This document shows, piece by piece, positions 32,817-41,986 of a stretch of 64,000 bases of DNA. The position numbers were made by a program, and so were the translations under genes. A model generated the notes under the pieces. That model was not told the DNA's origin. It saw only the letters and a program-made list of their open reading frames with translations, and ran no database searches. The first letter of the stretch is position 1, and each line of letters starts with the position of its first letter. The stretch lies in NCBI RefSeq assembly GCF_001421485.1, contig NZ_LMKK01000003.1, positions 248,001 to 312,000 of the forward strand, read 5' to 3'. This DNA comes from Agreia sp. Leaf210. GTDB lineage: Bacteria; Actinomycetota; Actinomycetes; Actinomycetales; Microbacteriaceae.

Positions 32817-33854
32817 ATGCGATGCACGATTGTTCCCCCGTACCTGCTGGCCCGCCTGTCGACGCTCGATGCCAGCAATCTCAAGACGGTCGCTACGGCC
32901 GCTCACGAGACGTTGCTCAACACCCGACCGCTGCGCGCCGCGCGCCAGAGCGCGGTGCTGCGCCCGGCAGACCCGACGCGGGCGGCCCGCGGTCCTCAGC
33001 GAACCATCAGCGACGCGGGTGGCCGAGAGGTCCTGCCCGGCACGGTCGTGAGGCGCGAAGGTGGCGCACCGACGGCAGACCCGGCGGTCGACGAGGCATA
33101 CGACGGCCTCGGGGCGACATACGCGCTCTTCGCCGAAGCCTACGGCCGGTCGTCGATCGACGACAGGGGGCTCGGGCTCGACGCCACGGTGCATTACGGC
33201 TCTCGGTACGACAACGCCTTCTGGGACGGCGAGCGCATGGTCTTCGGAGACGGAGACGGAGAGATCTTCCGCCGCTTCACCCTGTCGCTCAGCGTCATCG
33301 GACACGAACTGAGCCACGGGGTCACCCAGTACTCGAACCCACTCGACTACTCGGGGCAGTCCGGCGCGCTCAACGAGTCCGTCTCCGATGTGTTCGGATC
33401 TCTGGTCGAGCAGTACGCCCGGCAGCAGACCGTGGCCGACGCGAGCTGGCTCATCGGTGAGGAGTTGTTCACAGACATGGTCGAGGGGGCTGCGCTCCGC
33501 TCGATGAAAGCTCCCGGCACCGCCTACAACGACGACATCCTGGGCGTCGATCCACAACCCGCACACATGCGCGACTTCGTCGACACGAACGACGACAACG
33601 GCGGGGTCCACATCAACTCCGGGATCCCGAATCGCGCGTTCTACATGGTGGCCGAAACGCTCGGCGGGTACGCGTGGCAGCGCGCTGGCCAGATCTGGTA
33701 CGACACCCTCACTCAGGCAATGCTCGCTCCCGCGGCGACTTTCGCCGACTTCGCACGGGCGACGGGGCAGTCCGCGAGAAATCGGTTCGGCGACGGCTCG
33801 AGTGAACTCGACGCGGTCGAACAGGCCTGGTCTTCGGTGGGTGTGCGCGCATGA
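32817..33854 (+). CDS. M4-family metallopeptidase (protealysin/thermolysin-like)
   Basis: 345 aa from the ATG at 32817. It has a short propeptide with the PPYLL motif of protealysin-type precursors (residues 7-11) and no signal peptide. Zinc site HELSH at 163-167 with the third ligand in ALNESVSDVFG (Glu187). GGVHINSGIPN supplies the active-site histidine region. It is likely cytoplasmic at first or released by a non-Sec route, as for protealysins. The next gene overlaps by 4 bp and encodes an emfourin-like inhibitor. Confidence 0.9.
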   Translation: MRCTIVPPYLLARLSTLDASNLKTVATAAHETLLNTRPLRAARQSAVLRPADPTRAARGPQRTISDAGGREVLPGTVVRREGGAPTADPAVDEAYDGLGATYALFAEAYGRSSIDDRGLGLDATVHYGSRYDNAFWDGERMVFGDGDGEIFRRFTLSLSVIGHELSHGVTQYSNPLDYSGQSGALNESVSDVFGSLVEQYARQQTVADASWLIGEELFTDMVEGAALRSMKAPGTAYNDDILGVDPQPAHMRDFVDTNDDNGGVHINSGIPNRAFYMVAETLGGYAWQRAGQIWYDTLTQAMLAPAATFADFARATGQSARNRFGDGSSELDAVEQAWSSVGVRA

Positions 33855-34180
33855 ACATCATCGTCGTGCGCACCGGCGGCTTCGCAGCCCTGCGTCGCAC
33901 ATGGCGTGTCGAGCTCGGCGCAGAATCGCGGTCGGCACTCGAGGAATGGCTCCGAATCCTCGACGCCTGTCCCTGGCGCGAGGCACGAGATCTCGATGGT
34001 GACGGCGTGCCTGATCGCTTCGTGTTCGTCATCACTGTCGAGTCGCCTCCCGATGCCCTGGCGGCTGTCGTCGACACCGACGACTCCGAACTGCGGGCGA
34101 CCCTTCCAGAAACCCGCGTGGTCGGACCGTGGAGACAGCTGATCGACCGCGTGCAGTCGACCGATCGCGTCGACTTATGA
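33851..34180 (+). CDS. Emfourin-like protealysin inhibitor
   Basis: 109 aa. The start MNIIVVRTGGFAALRRTWRVE and the small acidic alpha/beta composition match emfourin, a tight inhibitor of protealysin-like M4 proteases encoded directly downstream of them. Translationally coupled to the protease (ATGA overlap at 33851-33854), giving stoichiometric production. Assignment rests on the N-terminal resemblance plus the strongly diagnostic context. Confidence 0.75.
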   Translation: MNIIVVRTGGFAALRRTWRVELGAESRSALEEWLRILDACPWREARDLDGDGVPDRFVFVITVESPPDALAAVVDTDDSELRATLPETRVVGPWRQLIDRVQSTDRVDL

Positions 34181-34225
34181 CGACGACGAAACATGCCGTC
34201 AACACGGGAGCGCTAGTTTAGGTCG

Positions 34226-36895
34226 GTGACGATTTTCGCTGACACGAACCCTGGCACTCCCGAGCCCAGCCGCAGAAGCATTCGCGACGAGGTCGACGCT
34301 GCGTTGCGCTCCGACGTTCGTCTACTCGGATCGCTACTCGGAAAGATTCTGACCGAAGCCGGTGGCGCAGAACTCCTGAACGACGTCGAGCGGTTGCGCG
34401 AACTCACCATCGACGCGTACGAGAAGCAGAACAATGCGTCGATCGAAGACGCGGAGAAGCTGGTCGACTCCTTCACGCCCGTGCGGGCCGAGCAGGTCGC
34501 GCGTGCCTTCACGAGCTACTTCCACCTGGCGAATCTGGCGGAGGAGCACCACAGGGTGCGGGTGCTGAGAACGCGCTTCTCCTCTCCGAGCGATCCGGCT
34601 CCAGCGGATTCGCTTCCCGCGGCGATCGAGCGTCTCGTCGACGAGGTCGGTCGAGACGAGACGGCGGCGCGGTTGGCAGCGCTTCGATTCCACCCCGTGC
34701 TCACCGCCCATCCGACAGAGGCGCGCCGCCGGGCGGTCGCCTCTGCCATCCGCCGCATCAGCGATCTCCTCTCTGACAGAGACGCCGGTCAGCAGGGCCG
34801 CCTGGCTTCGGCAGAGATCGAACGGCGCCTGCTCGAGCAGATCGACGTTCTCTGGCGCACTTCTCCGTTGCGAACGACCAGGCCGACCCCCCTCGACGAG
34901 GTGCGTACGGCGATGAACATCTTCGACCAGACGCTGTTTCAGGTCGTGCCGCAGGTCTACCGGCTGCTCGACGACTGGATGCTCGATTCCGAAGCCGGCA
35001 AGGCGCCCGTCGTCGCTCCGGCCTTCATGCGACTCGGAAGCTGGATCGCGGCGGACCGTGACGGCAACCCCTTCGTCACGGCAGAGGTCACCGAGGAGGC
35101 GGCAGCGATCGCGAGCGAGCACATTCTCTTCGGTCTCGAACACGCGGCCACCCGCATCGGTCGCACGCTGACCCTCGATTCCGAGGACACCCCGGCGAGT
35201 GACGCGTTGATGGCTCTGTGGCAGCGGCAGCAGTCGATCGCCCCCCAGGTGACCAGCCAGATCGGAACTCGTTCGCCGCACGAGCCTCATCGCCGCGTGC
35301 TCATGGTCGTCGCGGCGCGCATCGTCGCCACGCGTCAAGGCACCGACCTGGCCTACGGTCTGCCGGATGAGCTGATCTCCGATCTGCGGGTCATCCAGCA
35401 GTCCCTCCGCGAGGCCGGCGCCGATCGGAGCGCCAACGGCGAACTGCAGAACCTCATCTGGCAGGTCGAGACCTTCGGTTTCCACCTGGCCGAGCTCGAG
35501 GTCCGCCAGCACTCCAAGGTGCACCGCCAGGCTCTCGAAGAGATCCGGGCCGGGGGCGAACTGAGTGAGATGACGCAGGAGGTGCTGTCGGTCTATCGCA
35601 CCATCTCGACCCTGCAGAAACGCTATGGAACGGCCGCGGCGCGCCGCTACATCGTCTCATTCACCCAGTCCTCCGCCGACATCGCCACCGTGTTCGCCCT
35701 GGCCGAGGCCGCCCTCGGATCGCCCGAGGCAGCGCCGGTCCTCGACGCGGTTCCCCTCTTCGAGACCTTCGCCGACCTCGAAGCGAGCACGACGATCCTC
35801 GACGAGATGATCACGCTGCCGCAGGTGCAGGAACGCCTTGCCGCAACCGGTCGGCGTCTCGAGGTCATGCTCGGGTACTCCGACTCGTCGAAGGATGTCG
35901 GACCTGTCTCGGCGACGCTCGCCCTGTACTCGGCGCAGGAGCGCATCTCGCGCTGGGCGCAGGACAACGACATCGAGTTGACCCTCTTCCATGGTCGAGG
36001 CGGCGCACTCGGTCGCGGTGGCGGTCCGGCCAACGAGGCCGTGATGGCCCAGCCCGGGGGATCAGTGCAGGGCCGGTTCAAACTGACCGAGCAGGGCGAG
36101 GTGATCTTCGCTCAGTACGGCGACAAGGCCATCGCGGCGCGCCACATCGAACAGATGGCTGCGGCGACGCTGCTCGCGTCGAGTCCGTCGAACGAAGAGG
36201 CGAACAACACCGCCACGCGTGACTTCGCCGACATCGCCCGCACGCTCGATCTCCGCTCGCGCGAACGCTTCTTCGAGCTCATCAAGGCCGATGGGTTCGC
36301 TCCCTGGTTCGCCCAGGTCACGCCGATGGAGGAAGTGGGCTTGCTGGCGCTCGGTTCCCGGCCCGCCCGCCGCGGTCTGTCGGTCGAATCACTCGAGGAT
36401 CTGCGGGCCATCCCATGGGTGTTCGCGTGGACGCAGGCGCGAATCAACCTGACCGGGTGGTTCGGGCTGGGTTCGGCTCTCGCCGCTGTGGGAGACGTCG
36501 ACGCCCTCCGCGACGCCTACGAGCGGTGGCCGCTCTTCACCGCGATGATCAACAACGTCGAGATGTCGCTCGCGAAGACCGACGACAGGCTCGCCGAGCG
36601 GTACCTCGCCCTGGGCGACCGCGACGACCTGGCTTCGCTCGTGCTCGACGAGATGGAACTCACCCGCGAGTGGGTACGGCGCACCACAGGGCACGGGGAG
36701 ATCCTCGAGGGCCGTCCCGTGCTGCAGCGCGCGGTGCGTCTGAGAAGCCCTTACGTCGACGCTCTGTCGTTGCTGCAGCTGCGCGCGCTGAGAGCAGTGC
36801 GTAGGTCAGGCAGCGTCGACCCGGCGGACGACACGCATCGACTGCTCCTGCTCGCCGTGAACGGTGTCGCCGCCGGCCTGCAGAACACGGGGTAG
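34226..36895 (+). CDS. ppc: Phosphoenolpyruvate carboxylase
   Basis: 889 aa from a GTG. It converts PEP and bicarbonate to oxaloacetate to refill the TCA cycle. The first active-site signature is LTAHPTEARRR near 156-166; the second is GYSDSSKDVG followed by FHGRGGALGRGGGP near 580-600. The C-terminus ends QNTG, the conserved end of the enzyme. Full length. No nearby partner genes; promoter in the 45-bp gap after the emfourin gene. Confidence 0.96.
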   Translation: MTIFADTNPGTPEPSRRSIRDEVDAALRSDVRLLGSLLGKILTEAGGAELLNDVERLRELTIDAYEKQNNASIEDAEKLVDSFTPVRAEQVARAFTSYFHLANLAEEHHRVRVLRTRFSSPSDPAPADSLPAAIERLVDEVGRDETAARLAALRFHPVLTAHPTEARRRAVASAIRRISDLLSDRDAGQQGRLASAEIERRLLEQIDVLWRTSPLRTTRPTPLDEVRTAMNIFDQTLFQVVPQVYRLLDDWMLDSEAGKAPVVAPAFMRLGSWIAADRDGNPFVTAEVTEEAAAIASEHILFGLEHAATRIGRTLTLDSEDTPASDALMALWQRQQSIAPQVTSQIGTRSPHEPHRRVLMVVAARIVATRQGTDLAYGLPDELISDLRVIQQSLREAGADRSANGELQNLIWQVETFGFHLAELEVRQHSKVHRQALEEIRAGGELSEMTQEVLSVYRTISTLQKRYGTAAARRYIVSFTQSSADIATVFALAEAALGSPEAAPVLDAVPLFETFADLEASTTILDEMITLPQVQERLAATGRRLEVMLGYSDSSKDVGPVSATLALYSAQERISRWAQDNDIELTLFHGRGGALGRGGGPANEAVMAQPGGSVQGRFKLTEQGEVIFAQYGDKAIAARHIEQMAAATLLASSPSNEEANNTATRDFADIARTLDLRSRERFFELIKADGFAPWFAQVTPMEEVGLLALGSRPARRGLSVESLEDLRAIPWVFAWTQARINLTGWFGLGSALAAVGDVDALRDAYERWPLFTAMINNVEMSLAKTDDRLAERYLALGDRDDLASLVLDEMELTREWVRRTTGHGEILEGRPVLQRAVRLRSPYVDALSLLQLRALRAVRRSGSVDPADDTHRLLLLAVNGVAAGLQNTG

Positions 36896-36901
36896 ACAAC
36901 C

Positions 36902-37576
36902 GTGCCCGTGGCGCACCGGTCCGTGTATCAGGCCCTGCTCGGCGACCAGACCGATTCGCTGCAGCCGGAACTGTCGCACTACGTCGGCGGTGCTGCCCGA
37001 GGTGAGGCGGGAGTCGGGCGCGGGGTCTACGCCTTCGCCGGACCGACGAAGGCCTGGCTCGTGCCTCTGTTCGCGGCGATAGCCAGGGCCGACGCGCTGT
37101 TCGGCGAACGCGGCAACGGCGTGGGTCTCACCGTGGTCAACGTGCCGCATTCCGATGCCCACGGTCGGCTGTGTCTCAGCTCTACCCGCACTTTTGCATT
37201 CGCGACAGTGACGCGAACCATGCAGGACACGATGCTGGCCGGCCGCGACGGGCTGCTCCACGACTTCCTCGGTCGGACCCGGTTTCTGGAAGTGTCATTG
37301 AGGCTCTCCGTGTCACCCGAGGGCTGGCTCCAGATGCGGTCTGTCGGAACCTGGCTGTGGCTCGGTCGTCTGCGCCTCGCCGTTCCTCGGCTTCTGTCGG
37401 CTCGCGTCGACCTCCTCGAACGCTGGGATGCGGCATCGACGTGCCAGCGCGTCGATGTCACCCTGACGCATCCGGTCTTCGGTCAGGTGTTCGCCTACCG
37501 CGGGTCGTTCGAGTACGACCCTCGGGCGGGTCGGGTCGACGATGTCGAGACGACGCGCATCGACCGCCGTTACTAG
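36902..37576 (+). CDS. DUF4166-like protein
   Basis: 224 aa, 6 bp after ppc, so likely in the same transcript. The N-terminus VYQALLGDQTDSLQPEL and the following G-V-G-R-G-V-Y region resemble DUF4166. The rest alternates strands and a C-terminal FAYRGSFEYD stretch. It has no catalytic motif I recognise. The family call is tentative. Its end overlaps the convergent phosphatase gene by 4 bp. Confidence 0.5.
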   Translation: MPVAHRSVYQALLGDQTDSLQPELSHYVGGAARGEAGVGRGVYAFAGPTKAWLVPLFAAIARADALFGERGNGVGLTVVNVPHSDAHGRLCLSSTRTFAFATVTRTMQDTMLAGRDGLLHDFLGRTRFLEVSLRLSVSPEGWLQMRSVGTWLWLGRLRLAVPRLLSARVDLLERWDAASTCQRVDVTLTHPVFGQVFAYRGSFEYDPRAGRVDDVETTRIDRRY

Positions 37577-38397
37577 CGCGTCACTCGTGGTGCGGAGCTC
37601 TCCTCGGCGAGCACGCGGAGCGCCTCGTCGTGCAACAGCCCGTTGGTGGCGAGAGCAGAGCCCGACCACGGGCCGGGAACGCCGTCGATGGACGTGAATC
37701 GACCGCCGGCCTCATGGATGACGGGGATGAGAGCTGCCATGTCGTAGGGCTGCAGGTCGAACTCGCCGGCCACATCGAGCGCGCCCTCCGCCACGAGCAT
37801 GTACGACCACATCTCGCCGTAGGCCCGGGTGCGCCAGACGCCGCGGCTCAGCGAGAGCAGGCTGTCGAGCCTGCCGGCCTCGTCCCACCCTTTCAGGCTG
37901 TTGTAGCTCACGCTCGCATCGTCGAGCCGCGCGACGGCCGATACCGCGAGGCGTCGGGCGGGCGATGCCGGTGCGAGGGTCGAGTCCGTCGTCCAGGCGC
38001 CCTGACCGAGCGCACCCCACCAGCGGCGTCCGAGGGCGGGGGAGCTCACGACTCCGACCACGGGCTCGCCGTCGACGACGAGGGAGATCAGGGTCGCCCA
38101 CACGGGGACGCCCCTCAGGTAGTTCGCCGTTCCGTCGATGGGATCGATGATCCACTGGCGAACGGAGTCGCCGGCGGAGCCGTACTCCTCGCCGAGGATG
38201 GCGTCGCTGGGACGCGCCTCGGCGAGCCGGTCTCTGATCTCGCGTTCTACGGCCCTGTCCGCATCCGTCACCGGTGTTCGGTCGGGCTTCTTCTCGACGA
38301 CGAGATCGAGCGCCATGAAGCGATCGAGCGAGATCGCGTCGGCGGCGTCTGCGATCGTGAGGGCGAGGGCCAGATCATCTGCGTACGGCTCGGTCAT
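37573..38397 (-). CDS. hisN: Inositol-monophosphatase family phosphatase, HisN-type histidinol phosphatase
   Basis: 274 aa from the ATG at 38395-38397. Metal site 1 is GEEYG near 68, the signature WIIDPIDGTANY is near 83-94, and the C-terminal motif YDMAALIPVIHEAGG carries the last metal Asp. This member of the IMPase family matches actinobacterial HisN (histidinol-phosphate to histidinol) in the IDGTANYLRGVPVWATLI stretch. Inositol-phosphate activity remains possible. Start to start, it is next to rsgA on the same strand. Confidence 0.8.
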   Translation of the reverse strand: MTEPYADDLALALTIADAADAISLDRFMALDLVVEKKPDRTPVTDADRAVEREIRDRLAEARPSDAILGEEYGSAGDSVRQWIIDPIDGTANYLRGVPVWATLISLVVDGEPVVGVVSSPALGRRWWGALGQGAWTTDSTLAPASPARRLAVSAVARLDDASVSYNSLKGWDEAGRLDSLLSLSRGVWRTRAYGEMWSYMLVAEGALDVAGEFDLQPYDMAALIPVIHEAGGRFTSIDGVPGPWSGSALATNGLLHDEALRVLAEESSAPRVTR

Positions 38398-38449
38398 GCC
38401 CCCAAGCGTAGTCAGCGCGGGTGAACACACCGTCATCGCCGAGCGGCTG

Positions 38450-39502
38450 CTACGAGTCGCTGAGCGAGCCGACGAGCTTCTGCAGCGACTCGATGCGGGC
38501 TATGCCGCTCGCTCCCAATTCGCCCGCCAGCACGCGGTCGACGATCTCCCAATCGTGAGCCTGGCTGAGCGGGATGCCATCGGGCGGCGGCACGGAGGAA
38601 GGAATAGCCATGCGGGCGAAGGATTTCAGGACGTTCGCCGGGTCGACGTGGCCGAGGCCGAACGAACGCACGCCCGGTGTGTCGATGATCCAGCCGGAGC
38701 GGCCCTCGTCGTCGTGCACACGAAGACCGAGGGTCGACGAGGACGTGTGCCGGCCCCTTCCGGTCACGACGTTCACTCGCCCGATCGCCCGGTCTGTACC
38801 TGGTACCAGAGCGTTGACGAGGGTGGATTTGCCGACCCCGGAATGGCCCACGGTCACCGTGGTGTGGCCGATCAGTAGAGCCTTCAACTCCTCGAGGGGC
38901 AGTTCGTCGCGTTGACCCGTGACCACGGTGAGGTCGAGACAGTCGAATTCCGAGAGGAACTCGGCCGGATCGGCGAGGTCGGTCTTCGTGATGAAGAGGA
39001 TCGGTGTGATCCCGGCATCGAACGCGGCGACGAGGTAGCGATCGATGAGTCGTGCGCGCGGCTCGGGGTTGGCGGCCGCCACGACGATCAGCATCTGGTC
39101 GGCATTGGCTACGATGACGCGCTCGACGGCGTCGGTGTCGTCAGCGCTGCGCCGCAGCAGCGTGGTTCTCGGAATGATCTTGACCACCCGAGAGAGACTG
39201 CCCTCGGCTCCGGAGGTATCACCGACGAGACCGACCCGGTCACCGGTCACGATGGCGGTCTTGCCCAGCTCGCGGGCCCGCGATGCGGTTATCGCCCGTT
39301 CGTATGGTGTGTCCTCGTCGACCAAAACGGTGAAGCGCCCGCGGTCGACAGTCAGGATGCGACCCGGCACTGCATCGGCGTACTCGGGGCGGATCTTCGT
39401 GCGCGGCTTGTTGCCCTTCGGATTGGGCCGCACACGAACGCTCGACTCGTCGTACTGCGACTCCTCGTCGTCGTCATCGTCGTCGTTCGACCACCAGGTC
39501 AT
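38450..39502 (-). CDS. rsgA: Ribosome small-subunit GTPase RsgA
   Basis: 350 aa from the ATG at 39500-39502. An acidic, Asp-rich head, then an OB-fold domain (PGRILTVDRGRFTV). A circularly permuted GTPase follows in the order G4 (TKTD), G1 (GHSGVGKST), G3 (DTPG). It helps late 30S maturation. The C-terminal region lacks the Cys/His zinc-binding cluster normally found after the GTPase domain. No cysteine remains there. Overlaps aroA by 4 bp. Confidence 0.92.
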   Translation of the reverse strand: MTWWSNDDDDDDEESQYDESSVRVRPNPKGNKPRTKIRPEYADAVPGRILTVDRGRFTVLVDEDTPYERAITASRARELGKTAIVTGDRVGLVGDTSGAEGSLSRVVKIIPRTTLLRRSADDTDAVERVIVANADQMLIVVAAANPEPRARLIDRYLVAAFDAGITPILFITKTDLADPAEFLSEFDCLDLTVVTGQRDELPLEELKALLIGHTTVTVGHSGVGKSTLVNALVPGTDRAIGRVNVVTGRGRHTSSSTLGLRVHDDEGRSGWIIDTPGVRSFGLGHVDPANVLKSFARMAIPSSVPPPDGIPLSQAHDWEIVDRVLAGELGASGIARIESLQKLVGSLSDS

Positions 39503-40872
39503 GAGCTGCTCGCGGCCAGCGCGCTCCAGAGTTCGGGAAACTCGGGGAGCGTCTTGGAGGTCGTGGCGATGTCCTCGATGAGGACATCGGGGGTGACGAG
39601 CGCGATGATCGCGCCGGCGTGGGCCATCCGGTGGTCGGCGTACGTCTTCCACGTTCCGCCGTGCAGAGGCGCGGGCTCGATGCGCAGCCCGTCGTCGAGT
39701 TCGGTGACGGCACCACCCAGCGCAGTGATCTCGGCAGCGAGGGCAGCGAGCCGGTCGGTCTCGTGGTGTCTGATGTGTCCGATGCCGGTGATCTCGCTGG
39801 GGGAGTCGGCGAGAGCGGCAAGCGCCACCAACGCCGGAGCGAGCTCTCCGCCTTCGGAGAGGTCGAGCGTGATGCCGTTGATGTGGCCCGTGCCTTCGAC
39901 AGTGAGCACCCCATCGACCAGTGACACGGTGGCCCCGAAGAGCGGCAGGAAGTCTATGAGGTGGGCGCCCACCTGAGTGGTGGTCGACGGCCAGCCGCTG
40001 ATGCTCACCCGCCCGCCGGTGGCCACGGCCGCGGCGAGGAAGGGTGCCGCATTCGAGAGATCGGGCTCGATGTCGACGATCGAACCCCGGATGCTGCCGG
40101 GGACGATCGCCCAGACACCCGGCTCGGGCGTCTCGACGGTGATGCCGCGATCCGCCAGAGCCTGGATCGTCATCTCGATATGGGGTTGGCTGGGCACCCG
40201 CTCGCCAGAATGACGCAGTACGAGGCCCTCGTCGAACCGAGCGGCGGAGAGCAGAAGACCGGAGACGAACTGACTAGAGCTCGACGCATCGATGACGATC
40301 TCCCCGCCCGTGACAGCACCCGTGCCGTGCACGGTGAAGGGGAGCGCCCCGGCTCCGTCGTCTGCGATATCGACGCCGAGCGAGCGGAGCGATGAGATCG
40401 TCGTCTTCATGGGCCTGCGACGAGCGGCCTCGTCGCCGTCGAACACAACGGGTCCGAGGGCCAGCGCGGCGACGGGCGGGATGAATCGCATCACCGTTCC
40501 GGCGAGCCCGCAGTCGACCGTCGTACTGCCGAGAAGCTCGTCGGCGGGAGTGATGAGCCAGTCCTCGCCGAACTCTCCTCCACCGACGACTGCCTCGATG
40601 GTCGTTCCCATGGATCGGAGCGCCTCGACCATCAGGGTGGTGTCGCGCGAGTGCAGAGGAGCGCGGAGTGTCGACGGCGAATCGGCCAGCGCCGACAGCA
40701 CGAGTTGCCGGTTCGTCAGGCTCTTCGAGCCGGGCAGGACGACAGCGGCGTCGATCGGCCCGGAGGTGGTCGGGGCCGGCCACGGCGCATCGCCGGGAGG
40801 AACGGCGGCGACCCCCGGCGTCTCGTCGTCGTAGGGGGAGAAGCGCGGATCGAGTTGATTGATGATGCCCAT
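39499..40872 (-). CDS. aroA: 5-enolpyruvylshikimate-3-phosphate synthase
   Basis: 457 aa from the ATG at 40870-40872. Transfers enolpyruvate from PEP to shikimate-3-phosphate in aromatic amino acid synthesis. It has GSKSLTNRQLVLSALAD near 47-63, CGLAGTVMRF near 130, a DEAARRRPM loop near 153 and the C-terminal E-S-D-R-like HHETDRLAAL and ADHRMAHAGA motifs. Divergent from sigR. The aroA-rsgA order is common in actinobacteria. Confidence 0.95.
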   Translation of the reverse strand: MGIINQLDPRFSPYDDETPGVAAVPPGDAPWPAPTTSGPIDAAVVLPGSKSLTNRQLVLSALADSPSTLRAPLHSRDTTLMVEALRSMGTTIEAVVGGGEFGEDWLITPADELLGSTTVDCGLAGTVMRFIPPVAALALGPVVFDGDEAARRRPMKTTISSLRSLGVDIADDGAGALPFTVHGTGAVTGGEIVIDASSSSQFVSGLLLSAARFDEGLVLRHSGERVPSQPHIEMTIQALADRGITVETPEPGVWAIVPGSIRGSIVDIEPDLSNAAPFLAAAVATGGRVSISGWPSTTTQVGAHLIDFLPLFGATVSLVDGVLTVEGTGHINGITLDLSEGGELAPALVALAALADSPSEITGIGHIRHHETDRLAALAAEITALGGAVTELDDGLRIEPAPLHGGTWKTYADHRMAHAGAIIALVTPDVLIEDIATTSKTLPEFPELWSALAASSS

Positions 40873-40896
40873 TGCTCCCCAGATTACCGCGACAGC

Positions 40897-40923
40897 GGAA
40901 TAAACGACGTTCCGATCGTCGTT
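40897..40923 (+). promoter_or_regulatory. Candidate SigR/SigH-type promoter (GGAAT-N19-GTT) for sigR
   Basis: GGAAT at 40897-40901 and GTT at 40921-40923 match the -35/-10 pattern recognised by SigR/SigH (consensus GGAAT/GTT with 17-19 spacing). It lies 150 bp upstream of the conserved sigR start, as expected for autoregulation under thiol stress. Confidence 0.5.
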
Positions 40924-41074
40924 GTTGATCGTATGGCGGTCGAACGGACCGACGGCGGAGCGAGAGGCAGGAGGTGGGGCAGACATGCTGACACAGGAAC
41001 GCGTACGGCCTTCGCTCGCAACCCCAGGCATGGCCTGGGCGGAACGCGCCCTCGCCAAAGTAGACTCTGCTCTG

Positions 41075-41695
41075 ATGAGCAACTCCACACCTGACACCCC
41101 TCCGGCGGCCACCCCAGATCCGCGGGATCTGTTCGAGGAACAGGCGATACCGTTCCTCGATCAGCTGTACGGCGCTGCCCTGCGCATGACGCGCAATCCT
41201 GCCGACGCTCAAGACCTGGTCCAAGAGACGTTCGTGAAGGCCTACGCTGCTTTCGGGCAGTTCGAGCAGGGCACGAACCTCAAGGCGTGGCTCTACCGCA
41301 TTCTCACCAACACGTTCATCAACACATATCGCAAGAAGCAGCGCGACCCTTACAAGGGCACGATCTCCGACATGGAGGACTGGCAGCTGGGCGAGGCCGA
41401 ATCGGCCACCGCGATGTCGAGCCGTTCTGCCGAGGCAGAGGCCATCGATCATCTGCCCGACAGTGCGGTCAAAGACGCGCTGCAGTCGATACCCGAAGAT
41501 TTTCGTCTGGCGGTCTATTTCGCCGACGTCGAAGGTTTCTCCTATCAGGAGATCGCCGACATCATGAAGACCCCTGTCGGCACAGTGATGAGTCGTCTGC
41601 ATCGAGGCAGACGACTTCTCCGGGGACTTCTGACCGACTACGCAGCAGATCGCGGCATTCATGTCGCATCGAAGACGGGGAGCACGAAGAAATGA
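41075..41695 (+). CDS. sigR: ECF sigma factor, SigR/SigH type (thiol and heat stress)
   Basis: 206 aa from the ATG at 41075. Region 2: [31 protein letters not shown], then [11 protein letters not shown]. Region 4: [25 protein letters not shown]. These segments match SigR/SigH closely. It directs RNA polymerase to oxidative and disulphide-stress promoters. The frame stays open upstream, and an ATG at 40985 with a strong GGAGG site would add 30 residues, recalling the longer isoform described for Streptomyces SigR. The stop overlaps rsrA. Confidence 0.9.
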   Translation: MSNSTPDTPPAATPDPRDLFEEQAIPFLDQLYGAALRMTRNPADAQDLVQETFVKAYAAFGQFEQGTNLKAWLYRILTNTFINTYRKKQRDPYKGTISDMEDWQLGEAESATAMSSRSAEAEAIDHLPDSAVKDALQSIPEDFRLAVYFADVEGFSYQEIADIMKTPVGTVMSRLHRGRRLLRGLLTDYAADRGIHVASKTGSTKK

Positions 41696-41934
41696 CCGAT
41701 TGCGGTTGCGATAAGGCCAAGGCCGAACTCGAGGAATATCTGCACAACGAACTCTGCTCGACAGACGCTGAAGACATCCGCGAGCACCTCGCCGGATGCG
41801 TCGACTGCGAGTCTGAGCTGCATGTCGGACGCGTGCTGACCGAGGCCGTTCAGCGCGCCTGTCGCGAGACCGCGCCCGGCGACCTGCGCGACCAGGTGCT
41901 ACTGAAGATCCGCACCATTCAAGCCACGCACTGA
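41692..41934 (+). CDS. rsrA: Zinc-containing anti-sigma factor, RsrA type
   Basis: 80 aa. The motif H-L-A-G-C-x-x-C at residues 32-39 plus Cys4/Cys6 near the N-terminus forms the ZAS redox-zinc site. Disulphide formation releases zinc and frees the sigma factor. Overlaps the sigR stop by 4 bp, giving coupled synthesis. The C-terminal helix is basic. Confidence 0.88.
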   Translation: MTDCGCDKAKAELEEYLHNELCSTDAEDIREHLAGCVDCESELHVGRVLTEAVQRACRETAPGDLRDQVLLKIRTIQATH

Positions 41935-41945
41935 TACGCGGCTGA

Positions 41946-41982
41946 CGGTCGGTTCCTCGAGCCACGCCCGAGGAACCGACCG
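41946..41982. terminator. Bidirectional terminator hairpin between rsrA and kgd
   Basis: A perfect 14-bp stem (41946-41959 with 41969-41982) and 9-nt loop fill the 52-bp space between two convergent genes. No strong T run on either strand, but stem strength and position support termination of both transcripts. Confidence 0.6.
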
Positions 41983-41986
41983 ATCA

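Noticed and set aside
40274-41965. 563-codon minus-strand frame across aroA and sigR
   Set aside because: It lies antisense to sigR/rsrA and out of frame with aroA, has no motif and is Arg-rich, as expected for a shadow.
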